Both the position numbers and the translations under genes were made by a program. Positions 28,288-36,628 of a stretch of 64,000 nt of DNA are shown here, piece after piece. Position 1 is the stretch's first letter; each line of letters starts with the position of its first letter. Source of the DNA: a bacterium (GTDB lineage: Bacteria > UBA10199 > JACPAL01 > GCA-016699445); contig DATIGE010000003.1 in the NCBI GenBank assembly GCA_035454885.1, positions 62,001 through 126,000 on the forward strand. Direction: 5' to 3'. A model generated the notes under the pieces. It did not search any database, was not told the DNA's origin, and was given only the letters and a program-made list of their open reading frames with translations.

Positions 28288-28322
28288 GTTTGGTTTGGTT
28301 TGGTTTGGTTTGGTTTGGTTTG
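28288..28322. repeat. Pentanucleotide tandem repeat (GTTTG x7)
   Basis: Seven perfect copies of GTTTG run for 35 bases and end 56 bases before the ATG of the secreted-protein gene. Short tandem repeats at such a distance can change promoter spacing by slipped-strand mispairing. No other repeat of this kind was seen in the window. Confidence 0.9.
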
Positions 28323-28378
28323 CAAATCTAGCACCAAAATTGCTTCTTTAGATACTCGTTCACGAAAATGGAGGGCCT

Positions 28379-29149
28379 ATGAACGTTGTGCGTACACTTG
28401 TTATTTCTCTTGTTCTTTGTGCAAGCAGTCATTCCGCCATTGCCGGGCCTGTCGTAAGGGGTACGATTTCCAAACCTACGACTGGCTTCCCACAAGCGGT
28501 CAATCAAGGGGTCGTTCCCAATTGCTGGACATATACTCCAACAAATTCCACCGGGGGTTCCGCAGATTTGGTCATAAAAGTTCCTGACGAGAAGGTCGCG
28601 TACCGACATGATTTCGGCAATGATGTTACTACTGATGCTACCGACAAGACTAAGCCGGGCAATGCCTCATACTTTTCGAGTATGAAGGGTCCAAGTATAA
28701 GTCTTCAATCAACAAGTGATCTTGAATCTCTTTACCTCGCTACGATATTTGGTAAGCCGAACGGACTTAACTCCTGCCCAATAGAGGTGATACGTTATCA
28801 AGTCCAAAGTTGGATTTCTCCTCCTCTTACTGGTCCTACTGAAGGACCCTGGGATTATGACAATAGTGATTACAAGACTCCGATCAAGGTAGAAACGGTG
28901 CAATCCTCCTCAGAATCTGCGTATCTATGTCACTATCACCATAAGATACCCTTGTCGGGCGTAGATTTTGAGGGGTGTCCTGATTGCCCCTATCATAGGA
29001 TTGGGATTGAAGTGTGCGGGGTGAGCGGAGCCTCTAAATGGGACGGTCAAGCGGCTTATGAAATTAGGAGACAAGAAGACCTCGGTGTTCGCATCCTGAT
29101 GTTCGACAAGATGGTGGGTGAGGCTTGGAAGTTCCAATTTGAGCAATGA
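28379..29149 (+). CDS. Secreted protein of unknown function
   Basis: Not recognised. 256 residues with a signal peptide (MNVVRTLVISLVLCASS, cut near AIA-G). The mature part is rich in Ser, Thr, Asp and Pro, with Cys residues in SAYLCHYHHKIPL, GCPDCPYHRIG and EVCGVSG that could form disulfides or bind metal. A GGAGGG site precedes the ATG. Base composition is clearly more AT-rich than the flanks, suggesting horizontal acquisition together with the neighbouring toxin-antitoxin pair. A GTTTG repeat sits in its upstream region. Confidence 0.7.
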   Translation: MNVVRTLVISLVLCASSHSAIAGPVVRGTISKPTTGFPQAVNQGVVPNCWTYTPTNSTGGSADLVIKVPDEKVAYRHDFGNDVTTDATDKTKPGNASYFSSMKGPSISLQSTSDLESLYLATIFGKPNGLNSCPIEVIRYQVQSWISPPLTGPTEGPWDYDNSDYKTPIKVETVQSSSESAYLCHYHHKIPLSGVDFEGCPDCPYHRIGIEVCGVSGASKWDGQAAYEIRRQEDLGVRILMFDKMVGEAWKFQFEQ

Positions 29150-29171
29150 TTTGTCAGACGATCTCGTCCCA

Positions 29172-30134
29172 TCAATGCTTAATAAACTCCCACAACCGTG
29201 ACGGCGTGATGGGGGTTTCGGTCTCTCCGCGGCAGGACAGCCAGCAGATGTTGCAGGTGTTTTCCTCGACCTTCTTCGGCTCGTATTCCGACCAGTGCAT
29301 CATCACCGGCATCTCGGAGCAGCGCTTGATGTAACCGTCCGGGGTCATCTGGATGAAGTTGAGTCCCGCGCGGCAGTCGTCCATGTGGCCCTCGCGGAAG
29401 AACTCCGGGATGCGGTTCAGGTACCACTCGGAGGTCATGATGTTGCCCTGGGATTTCTTAAGGTCGAGAAGCCCGCCGATGACGTCTTTCAGCTTCGAAA
29501 GCTCTTCTTCGCGCACGCGGTAATCGCCCTTGTCGTTCTTGTAGGTGCTGTAGGAGCTGAACGAGATCTTCGCGCCCCATTCGTGCGCCTGCTTCGCCAG
29601 GGGGAGGATGTGATCCAGATTGTGATGCATGATGACGGTGTTGAAGCCGACGTTGTCGAAACCCTGCCGAGTGAGGGACGGCACGAGCTTCTTGAAATGA
29701 TCCGTGAGCCCCGGCAAGTGGCGCTCCCGGTCGTGCGTCTCGTCGATGTAGTTCCTCGAAATCGTGATCTGGTCGACGCCGTGATCCGTCAGCTCCTTGA
29801 ACTTCTCCTCGGTCAGGAGCTGGCCGTGCGTAATCATCGTCAGATACGTCACGTGCGGCCGGACCTGGTCCACGATGTCGATGAAATCCTTGCGTAACAG
29901 CGGCTCGCCGCCGTTCAAGGACAGGACGATCGGCCGGAATTTTTTCATGATCGGCCCGTAGTCCTTGAGCTGCGGATAGTCCTTGATCTCCCAGCACGGG
30001 CAGAAATCGCACTGGGCGTTGCAGAGCTTGGTCACCTCCAGGTTGATCAGGCGCGGCCAGCCGGTCGCCTTGATCCTCAAAAACTTGTAGATGCCTTCCA
30101 GCTTTTTGGCGGCTGTGAATTGTCGGGACAGCAT
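29172..30134 (-). CDS. Radical SAM protein with SPASM-like C-terminal cysteines
   Basis: 320 residues. The CxxxCxxC motif that binds the 4Fe-4S/SAM cluster is CNAQCDFC (Cys38, 42, 45). SLNGGEPLLR is the GGE motif for SAM binding. C-terminal cysteines in DDCRAG, KRCSEMP and NTCNICWLSC suggest an extra iron-sulfur cluster of SPASM/twitch type. The substrate is unknown. The gene begins seven bases after the fused nucleotidyltransferase/phosphotransferase gene, so the two are likely one operon, and a role in modifying an inositol- or alcohol-phosphate lipid headgroup is possible but unproven. Confidence 0.85.
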   Translation of the reverse strand: MLSRQFTAAKKLEGIYKFLRIKATGWPRLINLEVTKLCNAQCDFCPCWEIKDYPQLKDYGPIMKKFRPIVLSLNGGEPLLRKDFIDIVDQVRPHVTYLTMITHGQLLTEEKFKELTDHGVDQITISRNYIDETHDRERHLPGLTDHFKKLVPSLTRQGFDNVGFNTVIMHHNLDHILPLAKQAHEWGAKISFSSYSTYKNDKGDYRVREEELSKLKDVIGGLLDLKKSQGNIMTSEWYLNRIPEFFREGHMDDCRAGLNFIQMTPDGYIKRCSEMPVMMHWSEYEPKKVEENTCNICWLSCRGETETPITPSRLWEFIKH

Positions 30135-30141
30135 GATCTTG

Positions 30142-31590
30142 TCAGCGGGGCGGGATCTCCACCTTGGCGGCCGATAGGGCCATGTCGCGTTTCGTGGAGA
30201 GGAAGACGATCCAGGTCAGATTCGCCCCGATGGCGGCGAGGATGAGGATCCAATCGAGCCGGTTCATGAGACAGAGCGCCATGAAGAACAGGGCGAAAAA
30301 GTCCCTCTTCATCATGAACTTGAGCTTGCCCACGGCCCGGATGAGAAAGCCCTGCTCACCCGACTCGAGACCCGTTGCGATGTCTTTTTGGACGGTCACG
30401 AGGCTCCCCGAGTTCGTGTTCCGGGCCAAATGGAAGTACATGGACCCGAGCGTCATCAGGATGCCGAAGCCCATGAGAAACCCGACCGGCGCGAGCGTCG
30501 TGTCTCCCTGGCGATAGACGCCGGCCGCCACACCCAAAAAGAAGGCCACGTAGGTGATATTGTCACAGACGGTGTCCAGCCACTCGCCGAGCTTGGAGGA
30601 AGCGAGCTTGAGCTTGGCGATCTCGCCGTCGCACCCGTCGTAGATTGACGCGAATTGGAAAATGAGGCCGCCCAAGGCGACGTCCCGGTACGTGCCGCGC
30701 GAAATGAGAAAACCAGACATGAGTCCGACGACCAAGGCCGACCAGGTGATCTGATTGGGCGTCAAAGGCGTCCTGATCAAAAGTCGCGAGATGAGGCCCG
30801 AGATCCGGCGGTTGATGTTGCGGGAGATGAACCCATCGGTCTCTTTGCGGACCGATCCGAAGAGGATTTTTTCCGCGTGCTTGAGGCTTTCCGGCGTGTC
30901 GACGTCCTGCCAAAAGAGGGGCTCGATCGTCGCCGTCCGGGCCTTGCCCTGCGACGCGAGGCCGCGGATCGCCTCGGAGAGGCTCCCCTGGCCCTCGGCG
31001 CACGCCCTCTCCAGGGCGGGGAAGAGACCGGGGGTGCACAGGAAGAGGCCCGTGTCGATGGCGTCGTAACTGGAGATCTCCTTGCCGATCTCGACGATGG
31101 CGCCGCCGGAGGACCCGGGGCGCGTCTTGACCTTCGTCGCGTCGGGGAGATCGAAGACGGCGTCGATCCGGCGATCCACCGCCAGAACGACCTCGCCCGG
31201 GTTGACGGTCTCGCGCACGAGTCCGGACAAGATCTTCCAGTCAAAGACGTGGTCGGACATCATGAGGACGAAATTTTCCGGGAGGCGGCCTTTCGCCTTC
31301 AGGACCGAATGCCCGTTCGCCGCCGTCCAATCGGGATTCTCGACGAACTCGATCGAGACGCCCAGCTTGGCCCGGCGCTTCTCCAGTTTTTTCCGGATCA
31401 CGTCGCCCTTATAGCCGATGACGACGACGAACTCCGTGATGCCCGCCTTCTTGGCGGAGAGGATCGCGCGCTCGATGAGGGTCAGTCCGGCGACCTTATA
31501 AAGGGGCTTGGGAAGGTCGCCGTCCCATTTGCGAAGACGATTCCCTTGGCCCGCTGCAATGATCAACGCTTTCATACCTTTTTTCATCAT
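30142..31590 (-). CDS. Fused nucleotidyltransferase / CDP-alcohol phosphotransferase (inositol-phosphate type)
   Basis: 482 residues in two parts. Residues 7-245 are a sugar-phosphate nucleotidyltransferase (IIAAGQGNRL, then LPKPLYKVAG and MMSDHVFD). Residues 260-480 are an integral-membrane CDP-alcohol phosphotransferase: DG (321-322), A325, K326, G335, D339 and D343 fit the DGxxA[RK]x8Gx3Dx3D motif. This fusion matches CTP:inositol-1-phosphate cytidylyltransferase/di-myo-inositol-phosphate-phosphate synthase, best known in thermophiles; relatives make other inositol or polyol phosphodiesters. ATG 31590 has a GAGG site; ATG 31575 is an alternative. Only Lys at the usual Arg position is odd. 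Confidence 0.83.
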   Translation of the reverse strand: MMKKGMKALIIAAGQGNRLRKWDGDLPKPLYKVAGLTLIERAILSAKKAGITEFVVVIGYKGDVIRKKLEKRRAKLGVSIEFVENPDWTAANGHSVLKAKGRLPENFVLMMSDHVFDWKILSGLVRETVNPGEVVLAVDRRIDAVFDLPDATKVKTRPGSSGGAIVEIGKEISSYDAIDTGLFLCTPGLFPALERACAEGQGSLSEAIRGLASQGKARTATIEPLFWQDVDTPESLKHAEKILFGSVRKETDGFISRNINRRISGLISRLLIRTPLTPNQITWSALVVGLMSGFLISRGTYRDVALGGLIFQFASIYDGCDGEIAKLKLASSKLGEWLDTVCDNITYVAFFLGVAAGVYRQGDTTLAPVGFLMGFGILMTLGSMYFHLARNTNSGSLVTVQKDIATGLESGEQGFLIRAVGKLKFMMKRDFFALFFMALCLMNRLDWILILAAIGANLTWIVFLSTKRDMALSAAKVEIPPR

Positions 31591-31686
31591 ACATGCCTCG
31601 ATCAATGCGTCAATACCTTCGGTTGGATGCGCTAACCCTTCAAAACGTTTCCTCTTTTTTTGACACGCCCACCCCAGACCTTGGGA

Positions 31687-31741
31687 CCTAGCTTCCTTCA
31701 CGAGCCGTAGCGAGAGCTGTCCCGCGGGAAGCGGGGCTAGG
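31687..31741. repeat. Palindromic intergenic element
   Basis: CCTAGCTTCC at the left and a run ending GAAGCGGGGCTAGG at the right can pair across about 55 bases, with a second small stem inside. It overlaps the stop codon of the DUF420 gene. It could act as its terminator or be a dispersed repeat. Confidence 0.5.
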
Positions 31742-32159
31742 CCACGTGATACAGCAGGACGTAGACGAGGACGCCCGTCACGGAGACGTACATCCAGATC
31801 GGCAGGGTCACCCGCGCGATCCGGCGATGGGCCTCGAACCGGCCCTTCGTGGCCAGATAGAGGGTGCGCAGGGCCAGGACGGGGGTTAAGGCCGCCAGCA
31901 TCGTGTGAGAGCCCAAGACCCAAAGATAGAAGGTCTTGAGCGCCCCTTCGCCGGGAAACCGATGGACCCCGGTCAGGTAAAAACGCGTCAGATAGGAGAC
32001 GAGAAAAAGGACGGACGTCGCGAACGCGGCGAGCATCAACGCCCGGTGCGTCTTCACGCGCTTTCGGCGGATGGCGATAAATCCCGCGCACAGCAGTACG
32101 AACGCCAGCCCGTTCAAAACGGCATTGACGGCGGCCAGCTGCGAGCCCCATTCGGTCAC
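31737..32159 (-). CDS. DUF420 membrane protein (CtaM-like)
   Basis: 140 residues with four hydrophobic segments and family features: LNGLAFVLLCAGFIAIRRK, KTHRALMLAAFATS, TRFYLTG and HTMLAALTPVLALRTLYLA. Conserved histidines lie at helix ends (THRALM, SHTMLA, AHRRIA). Relatives are linked to cytochrome oxidase assembly. GTG 32159 was chosen because it overlaps the SCO stop codon by 4 bases (GTGA), implying coupling; a longer frame to 32186 would overlap more. Confidence 0.82.
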   Translation of the reverse strand: MTEWGSQLAAVNAVLNGLAFVLLCAGFIAIRRKRVKTHRALMLAAFATSVLFLVSYLTRFYLTGVHRFPGEGALKTFYLWVLGSHTMLAALTPVLALRTLYLATKGRFEAHRRIARVTLPIWMYVSVTGVLVYVLLYHVA

Positions 32160-32707
32160 GAAGACTCCTTTGAAGACTCTCGGCATCGACGGACGGCCCG
32201 GCGGAGCGCCTCGAGACCCTCGGGATCGGCGTCGAAATAGCCCCGAATCCTCCCGCGGGCGTCCACGAGCACGAGTTTTTCGGAATGGAAGACGTCCGCG
32301 TCGACTTTTTGCGCGGAGAGCTTGAAACCCTCCGAGATCGTCTTCCGGACCTCCTCAACGGGGCCGGTCAGGAATGACCACGAAGCCGGTTCCGCGCCGA
32401 AGCGCTCGGAGTACGCCTTGAGCCGTTCGGGCGTGTCGACTTCCGGATCCACGGTGAACGTCACGAGGCGGGCGAGGCGTTTGAGCTCCGCCATCCTCTG
32501 CGTGAGCGCCGGACAGGCCGTCGCACAGCCCGTGTAGATGAAATCGGCGACCCACACCGAGCCGGCGAGATCCTTGTTGGTCACGGTCCGCCCCGTCTGG
32601 TCCGTGAGGACGAAGTCGGGAACGTCGCCGAAGACCGGCAGAGGCCGCGCGCAAGCCGCGGTCGCCGCGGCCAGTGACAGAAGTAGGATGACTTTCAGGA
32701 ATCTCAT
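32156..32707 (-). CDS. SCO1/SenC-type copper chaperone lipoprotein
   Basis: 183 residues. The signal peptide ends in a lipobox-like ATAAC (Cys19), so it is probably a lipoprotein. The thioredoxin-fold copper site is present: CATAC (Cys61, Cys65) and His141 in VFHSEK. SCO proteins deliver copper to, or reduce, the CuA site of oxidase subunit II, which is encoded 3.1 kb away. It is coupled to the DUF420 gene downstream, and divergent from the MFS gene. Confidence 0.92.
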   Translation of the reverse strand: MRFLKVILLLSLAAATAACARPLPVFGDVPDFVLTDQTGRTVTNKDLAGSVWVADFIYTGCATACPALTQRMAELKRLARLVTFTVDPEVDTPERLKAYSERFGAEPASWSFLTGPVEEVRKTISEGFKLSAQKVDADVFHSEKLVLVDARGRIRGYFDADPEGLEALRRAVRRCRESSKESS

Positions 32708-32744
32708 TGCGTCGTAGGGGACTCATGGAATAATCCGGACGCCC

Positions 32745-33896
32745 ATGTCAACTGCGACGCCGTCGGCCAACCGAAGCCTGCTGATCCTCTTCAGCGTCAT
32801 CGTCCTCGACCTGATCGGTTTCGGCGTCGTCGTCCCGATCCTCCCCTTCTACGCCAAACAATACGGGGCCAGCGCAACGGTGCTGGGGCTCCTCCTCACC
32901 TCGTATTCGGCCATGCAGTTCGCTTTTTCATCGCTGTGGGGCCGATTGTCGGACCGGATCGGACGCAAGAAAACCCTGGTCCTCACCATCGCGGGATCGG
33001 CCGCCTCGCTGGTCCTGGTCGGGCTCGCCAATTCCCTTCTTCTGCTTTTCGCGGGCCGTATCCTGAGCGGAATCTTTGCGGCCAACATCAGCGTCGCCTC
33101 GGCCTATGTGACGGACGTCACCACGGAGGAAAACCGTTCCAAGGGGATGGGGATGATCGGCGCGGCCTTCGGGATCGGTTTCCTCTTGGGGCCCGCCCTG
33201 GGCGGTGTTCTCTCCCACCACGGCTATCACGTCCCGATTCTGACCGCGGCGGCGCTGTCGGCGCTCAACTTCTTATACGCGCTCTGGCGCCTCCCCGAGC
33301 CCGCGCGGCACCACAAGCCCAGCCTCTCACAAGACGAGGTCGTCGAAACACGCGTTCTCGCCCAGCCGCAGGTTTTCAAGCTCTGCGCGATCTACTTTTT
33401 GTTCACGATCGCCGTGAACCAGCTCGAGTCGATCTTCGCCTTTTTCATGATGCGGCGCTTCAGCTACGACGCCATGCACGTGGCCTACATCCTCGCACTC
33501 ATGGCCCTGATCATGATCGTCATCCAGGGCGGATTGATCCGCACGCTCACGCAAAGATACGGGGAGACCCTCCTCCTTCTCTCCGGCTCCCTCCTCTTGG
33601 GGGCCTCCTTTGCCTGCGTGCCGCTCAGCCCGACGGTCGCCCTACTGCTCCTGCCCCTGGGGATCGCGTCGGTCGGCCGCGGTATCAGCCAACCGTCCCT
33701 CCTGAGCATCGTCTCCAAGAAATCGTCGCCTCAGATGCGGGGCGCGGTGATGGGCACCTTTCAGGCCAGCGCAAGCTTGGGACGGGTGATCGGACCGGTG
33801 ATCGCGGGCTTCCTCTTCGATCAGGGGATGGCGTTTCCCTTCTACCTGGCGGGAGGGCTCATGGCCGCCGTTTTTTTGCTCTCTCTGAACACTTGA
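32745..33896 (+). CDS. MFS drug-efflux-type transporter (TetA-like)
   Basis: 383 residues with 12 predicted hydrophobic segments. The first loop has GRLSDRIGRKKTL, the MFS motif A, and a motif C-like GIGFLLGPALGG is in helix 5, marking an exporter. Start IVLDLIGFGVVVPILPFY is typical of the TetA/drug:H+ antiporter 1 group. The substrate cannot be told. The gene sits alone on the plus strand between the SCO and CtaB genes and shows no regulator beside it. The ribosome site is weak. Confidence 0.88.
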   Translation: MSTATPSANRSLLILFSVIVLDLIGFGVVVPILPFYAKQYGASATVLGLLLTSYSAMQFAFSSLWGRLSDRIGRKKTLVLTIAGSAASLVLVGLANSLLLLFAGRILSGIFAANISVASAYVTDVTTEENRSKGMGMIGAAFGIGFLLGPALGGVLSHHGYHVPILTAAALSALNFLYALWRLPEPARHHKPSLSQDEVVETRVLAQPQVFKLCAIYFLFTIAVNQLESIFAFFMMRRFSYDAMHVAYILALMALIMIVIQGGLIRTLTQRYGETLLLLSGSLLLGASFACVPLSPTVALLLLPLGIASVGRGISQPSLLSIVSKKSSPQMRGAVMGTFQASASLGRVIGPVIAGFLFDQGMAFPFYLAGGLMAAVFLLSLNT

Positions 33897-33900
33897 CCCG

Positions 33901-34794
33901 TCAGTCGTATCGCGCGCTCAAGGCCAAGACCCCCAACAGCACCGGTAAATAGACGATCGAGGCGAGAAAGAAGCCTCTGGCCCAGGCGGGGCCGGCGTTC
34001 TTGCGGAATCCCAGGCATCCCCAGACGAAGAACGTCAGCCCCAGTGCCGCCGCCGCCGCCAAATAACCGCGCCCCACCATGCCGAAGGACACGGGGTAGA
34101 ACGATACGGCGACCAAACCCGCCAGATACCGGACGATCATGTGCTTCGTGGCCTCTTCGCCCTTCTCCAGAGGCATGATCCGGATGCCGGCCTTTTCATA
34201 GTCCGCCTTCCGGAAGAGGGCGATCGCCAGAAAATGAGGGATCTGCCAGAGAAACAGGATGGCAAAGAGCGTGAGCCCCGGAAAATCCTGGGGGAGGTGG
34301 AGCGTCCCCGTCGCCGCGGTCCAGCCCATGAGGGGCGGCATCGCGCCCGGGACAGCTCCGATTAAGAGCGCCGCGTGGCTCTTTTGTTTGAGCGGCGTGT
34401 AAAAGAGCACGTAGCTGACGAAGGCGACCAGACCGAGAACGCCGGTCAGGAGATTGACTCGAACGGCAAGAAGGGTGAGCGAGACGGCGGCCAGAAAAAT
34501 GCCGGCCCACAACGCGATCTCCGGCGACATTCGTTTGGCCGGCAGCGGGCGGTCGCGGGTCCGGGCCATCAGGGCATCCGTATCGCGCTCCAGGTACATG
34601 TTGAGGGCGTTTGCGGCCCCGACGAGGAGGACGGTTCCCAAAAGTGTGTAAAATGCGAGGGTGCCTGAAAGAGGTCCAGGCGCCAGCCAGAGCCCGCCCG
34701 CGGTGGTGGCGATGACCAGGGCGGTGACGCGTGGCTTGAGGAGCGCGATGAGATCGGTGGGGCTGTGAAGGTAAAGGGAGGAGCCGAGGATCAT
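33901..34794 (-). CDS. ctaB: Protoheme IX farnesyltransferase (heme O synthase)
   Basis: Attaches farnesyl to heme B, the first step to heme A. 297 residues with about eight membrane segments. The prenyltransferase signature [20 protein letters not shown] contains the Asp-rich active site, and LPAKRMSP and [20 protein letters not shown] are conserved. The ATG overlaps the ctaA stop by 4 bases. Convergent with the MFS gene. Confidence 0.96.
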   Translation of the reverse strand: MILGSSLYLHSPTDLIALLKPRVTALVIATTAGGLWLAPGPLSGTLAFYTLLGTVLLVGAANALNMYLERDTDALMARTRDRPLPAKRMSPEIALWAGIFLAAVSLTLLAVRVNLLTGVLGLVAFVSYVLFYTPLKQKSHAALLIGAVPGAMPPLMGWTAATGTLHLPQDFPGLTLFAILFLWQIPHFLAIALFRKADYEKAGIRIMPLEKGEEATKHMIVRYLAGLVAVSFYPVSFGMVGRGYLAAAAALGLTFFVWGCLGFRKNAGPAWARGFFLASIVYLPVLLGVLALSARYD

Positions 34795-35726
34795 GCCCTC
34801 ACCCCCGGACCCTCACCCGTCATTTCACGCACTGGTATCAACTCCCCTCTCCCTCCGGCAAAGCGCGGTCCTTTGGGAGTCGCGGGAGTGGGGTCGGGGG
34901 TGAGGGTCAACATCACCATCACCGCCCACAACAAAGCCGCTCCGCCCAAATGGGCCGTCACGGCGGCCACCCCCAAGTGAGTCATGATGCTCGCCGCGCC
35001 CAAACCGATCTGGGCCACGACAAGGACACAGGCCAAGAGACTTAAGAAGCGCGCCCTTCCCCCATGGATCAGGAAAGGAAGGGCCAGAACCGCCAAGGCG
35101 ACCACGACCCCCAGCCACCGATGGGCCATGTGCAGGAGCAGAATAGCCGGCTTGTCCGCAGGCCAAGGCGAGCCGTAACAAAAAGGGAGATCCGGGCAGA
35201 CCAACCCGGCGCCGGTGTGCCGCATGAAGGCCCCAAGAACGCTTTGGAGATAGACCAGGAGGGAGACCCCTGCGGCGCACGAAAGCCGCAAAGTCACTCC
35301 GCCCCAGGTCGGAGAGGTCCTCAACGCCAGAAAGATCACCAACGCAAAGAAGGCGAACGAGGTCGCCAAGTGAGCCGTCGAAACCGCGGTGGGCAGACGG
35401 TAGAGGACGGTGATTCCTCCCAGGACACCCTGGAAGACAACGAGAAAGACCGCCAAGTATCCCCAAAGGCGCAGGTCCCTGCGTTTTTTTGCGAGCACGA
35501 CGGAGAGGAGGACCGTCAGGAGTCCCACGCCGGTGGCGAGGAGCCTGTGTCCGTGCTCGACGGCGATGCCGCCTTTCATTTCAGGCATCAGGCTTCCGTA
35601 ACAGGTCGGCCAGTCGGGGCAGGCCAAACTCGATCCCGTATTGTGGACGACGCCTCCCCAGACGACGAGGAGGAAAATAAGGACAGCGAGCGCGAGTGCA
35701 ATACGGTTTTCCAAGGACGGTTTCAT
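34791..35726 (-). CDS. ctaA: Heme A synthase (COX15/CtaA)
   Basis: 311 residues with eight membrane helices. Conserved histidines appear in VEHGHRLLATG, VSTAHLATSF, LLHMAHRWLG and VTAHLGGA, the heme-binding pairs of CtaA. It oxidises heme O to heme A for the adjacent caa3-type oxidase. The last 37 or so residues after the final helix are unlike CtaA and are encoded by a palindromic repeat (34796-34906) that merges into the gene. It is coupled to ctaB and divergent from coxB. Confidence 0.93.
   Translation of the reverse strand: MKPSLENRIALALAVLIFLLVVWGGVVHNTGSSLACPDWPTCYGSLMPEMKGGIAVEHGHRLLATGVGLLTVLLSVVLAKKRRDLRLWGYLAVFLVVFQGVLGGITVLYRLPTAVSTAHLATSFAFFALVIFLALRTSPTWGGVTLRLSCAAGVSLLVYLQSVLGAFMRHTGAGLVCPDLPFCYGSPWPADKPAILLLHMAHRWLGVVVALAVLALPFLIHGGRARFLSLLACVLVVAQIGLGAASIMTHLGVAAVTAHLGGAALLWAVMVMLTLTPDPTPATPKGPRFAGGRGELIPVREMTGEGPGVRA
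34796..34906. repeat. Palindromic repeat fused in frame to the end of ctaA
   Basis: CCCTCACCCCCGGACCC at 34796-34812 and GGGTCGGGGGTGAGGG at 34891-34906 are near-perfect inverted ends of a 111-base GC-rich element. It supplies the last 37 or so codons of ctaA and stops two bases before the ctaB ATG. It looks like a dispersed intergenic repeat of REP/mini-element type; no second copy was noticed in this window. Confidence 0.65.
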
Positions 35727-35854
35727 TGAGGGATTGCGGGGGGAGCCCTACCCGGCTTCGGACAAACTGTCAATTGATGACGGAAATCAATGCTTCTCCT
35801 TGACGGGTCTCCAATTCCTATGTTAGCCGCACCCCTCAAATTAGGAAAACTCTT

Positions 35855-36619
35855 ATGGATTCTCCTTCAATCTACGGCTGGTGGCTTCCTCCCGACGTCT
35901 CGGCGCACGGCGCGATCATCGATCAGATCATCCTCATCATGCACGTCTTCATGGTCGCTCTCTTCGTCGGCTGGGGCCTCTTTTTCGTCTACTGCCTGGT
36001 CCGTTTCCGCCAGCGTCCCGGACACAAGGCACGGCATGAGATCCCGCATAGCAAGCTGCCGAAATTCCTGGAAATCGGCGTCGTCATTTTCGAGGCCTTC
36101 ATCCTCGTGGGCCTCTCCTACCCCGCCTGGTCGAAGCTGAGGACCGCATTCCCGCCGAGGGAATCCGCCACAAACATCAGGATCGTCGCTCAGCAGTTCG
36201 GCTGGAACATCCATTATCCGGGCAAGGACGGCGTTTTCGGCAGGACCGACCCCAAGCTCGTCTCCGACAGCAATACCATCGGTCTCGACCTGAACGATCC
36301 CAACGCCAAAGACGACATCACGACGCTCGGTCAGCTCCATTTTCCCGTCGACAAGCCGGTCATCGCGAACCTGACCTCCAAGGACGTCATTCATAGCCTC
36401 TTCATCCCGGTCCTCCGCGTGAAGCACGACGCCATTCCGGGAATGAACGTCCCGATCTGGTGGGAGGCGAAGCAGACGGGCCAGTTCGAAATCGCCTGCG
36501 CTCAACTCTGCGGGAATGGCCATACCACCATGCGGGGATTCGTCAGCATCGACACGCCCGAGGAATACGCGGCCTGGATGGCGGAGAAGGAAAAGGAACT
36601 GGAACCGGCGCCCCAATAA
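35855..36619 (+). CDS. coxB: Cytochrome c oxidase subunit II
   Basis: 254 residues, two N-terminal membrane helices (about 24-48 and 72-95), then the periplasmic CuA domain. The copper ligands are His180 (VIHSLF), Cys215, Cys219, His223 and Met226 in CAQLCGNGHTTM. There is no C-terminal cytochrome c domain, so electrons must come from a separate cytochrome, perhaps the octaheme protein or a soluble one. An AGGA site precedes the ATG. First gene of coxB-ctaD-ctaE-ctaF. Confidence 0.97.
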   Translation: MDSPSIYGWWLPPDVSAHGAIIDQIILIMHVFMVALFVGWGLFFVYCLVRFRQRPGHKARHEIPHSKLPKFLEIGVVIFEAFILVGLSYPAWSKLRTAFPPRESATNIRIVAQQFGWNIHYPGKDGVFGRTDPKLVSDSNTIGLDLNDPNAKDDITTLGQLHFPVDKPVIANLTSKDVIHSLFIPVLRVKHDAIPGMNVPIWWEAKQTGQFEIACAQLCGNGHTTMRGFVSIDTPEEYAAWMAEKEKELEPAPQ

Positions 36620-36628
36620 GGAACGACT

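Noticed and set aside
28276-28587. Idea that copy-number change in the GTTTG repeat switches an upstream ATG (28276) into frame with the secreted protein
   Set aside because: With one extra repeat the frame would match, but a TAG at 28349-28351 in that frame blocks read-through, so only a promoter-spacing effect remains plausible.
30142-31590. Reading the inositol-phosphate-type fusion as a sign of a hyperthermophile
   Set aside because: Relatives of this fusion occur in mesophiles, and nothing else here indicates growth temperature.
31591-32358. Upstream extension of the fused nucleotidyltransferase open frame to 32358
   Set aside because: It would overlap the well-supported DUF420 and SCO genes in another frame, has Arg/Ser-rich non-protein-like sequence, and the AAGQGNRL motif fits a start at 31590.
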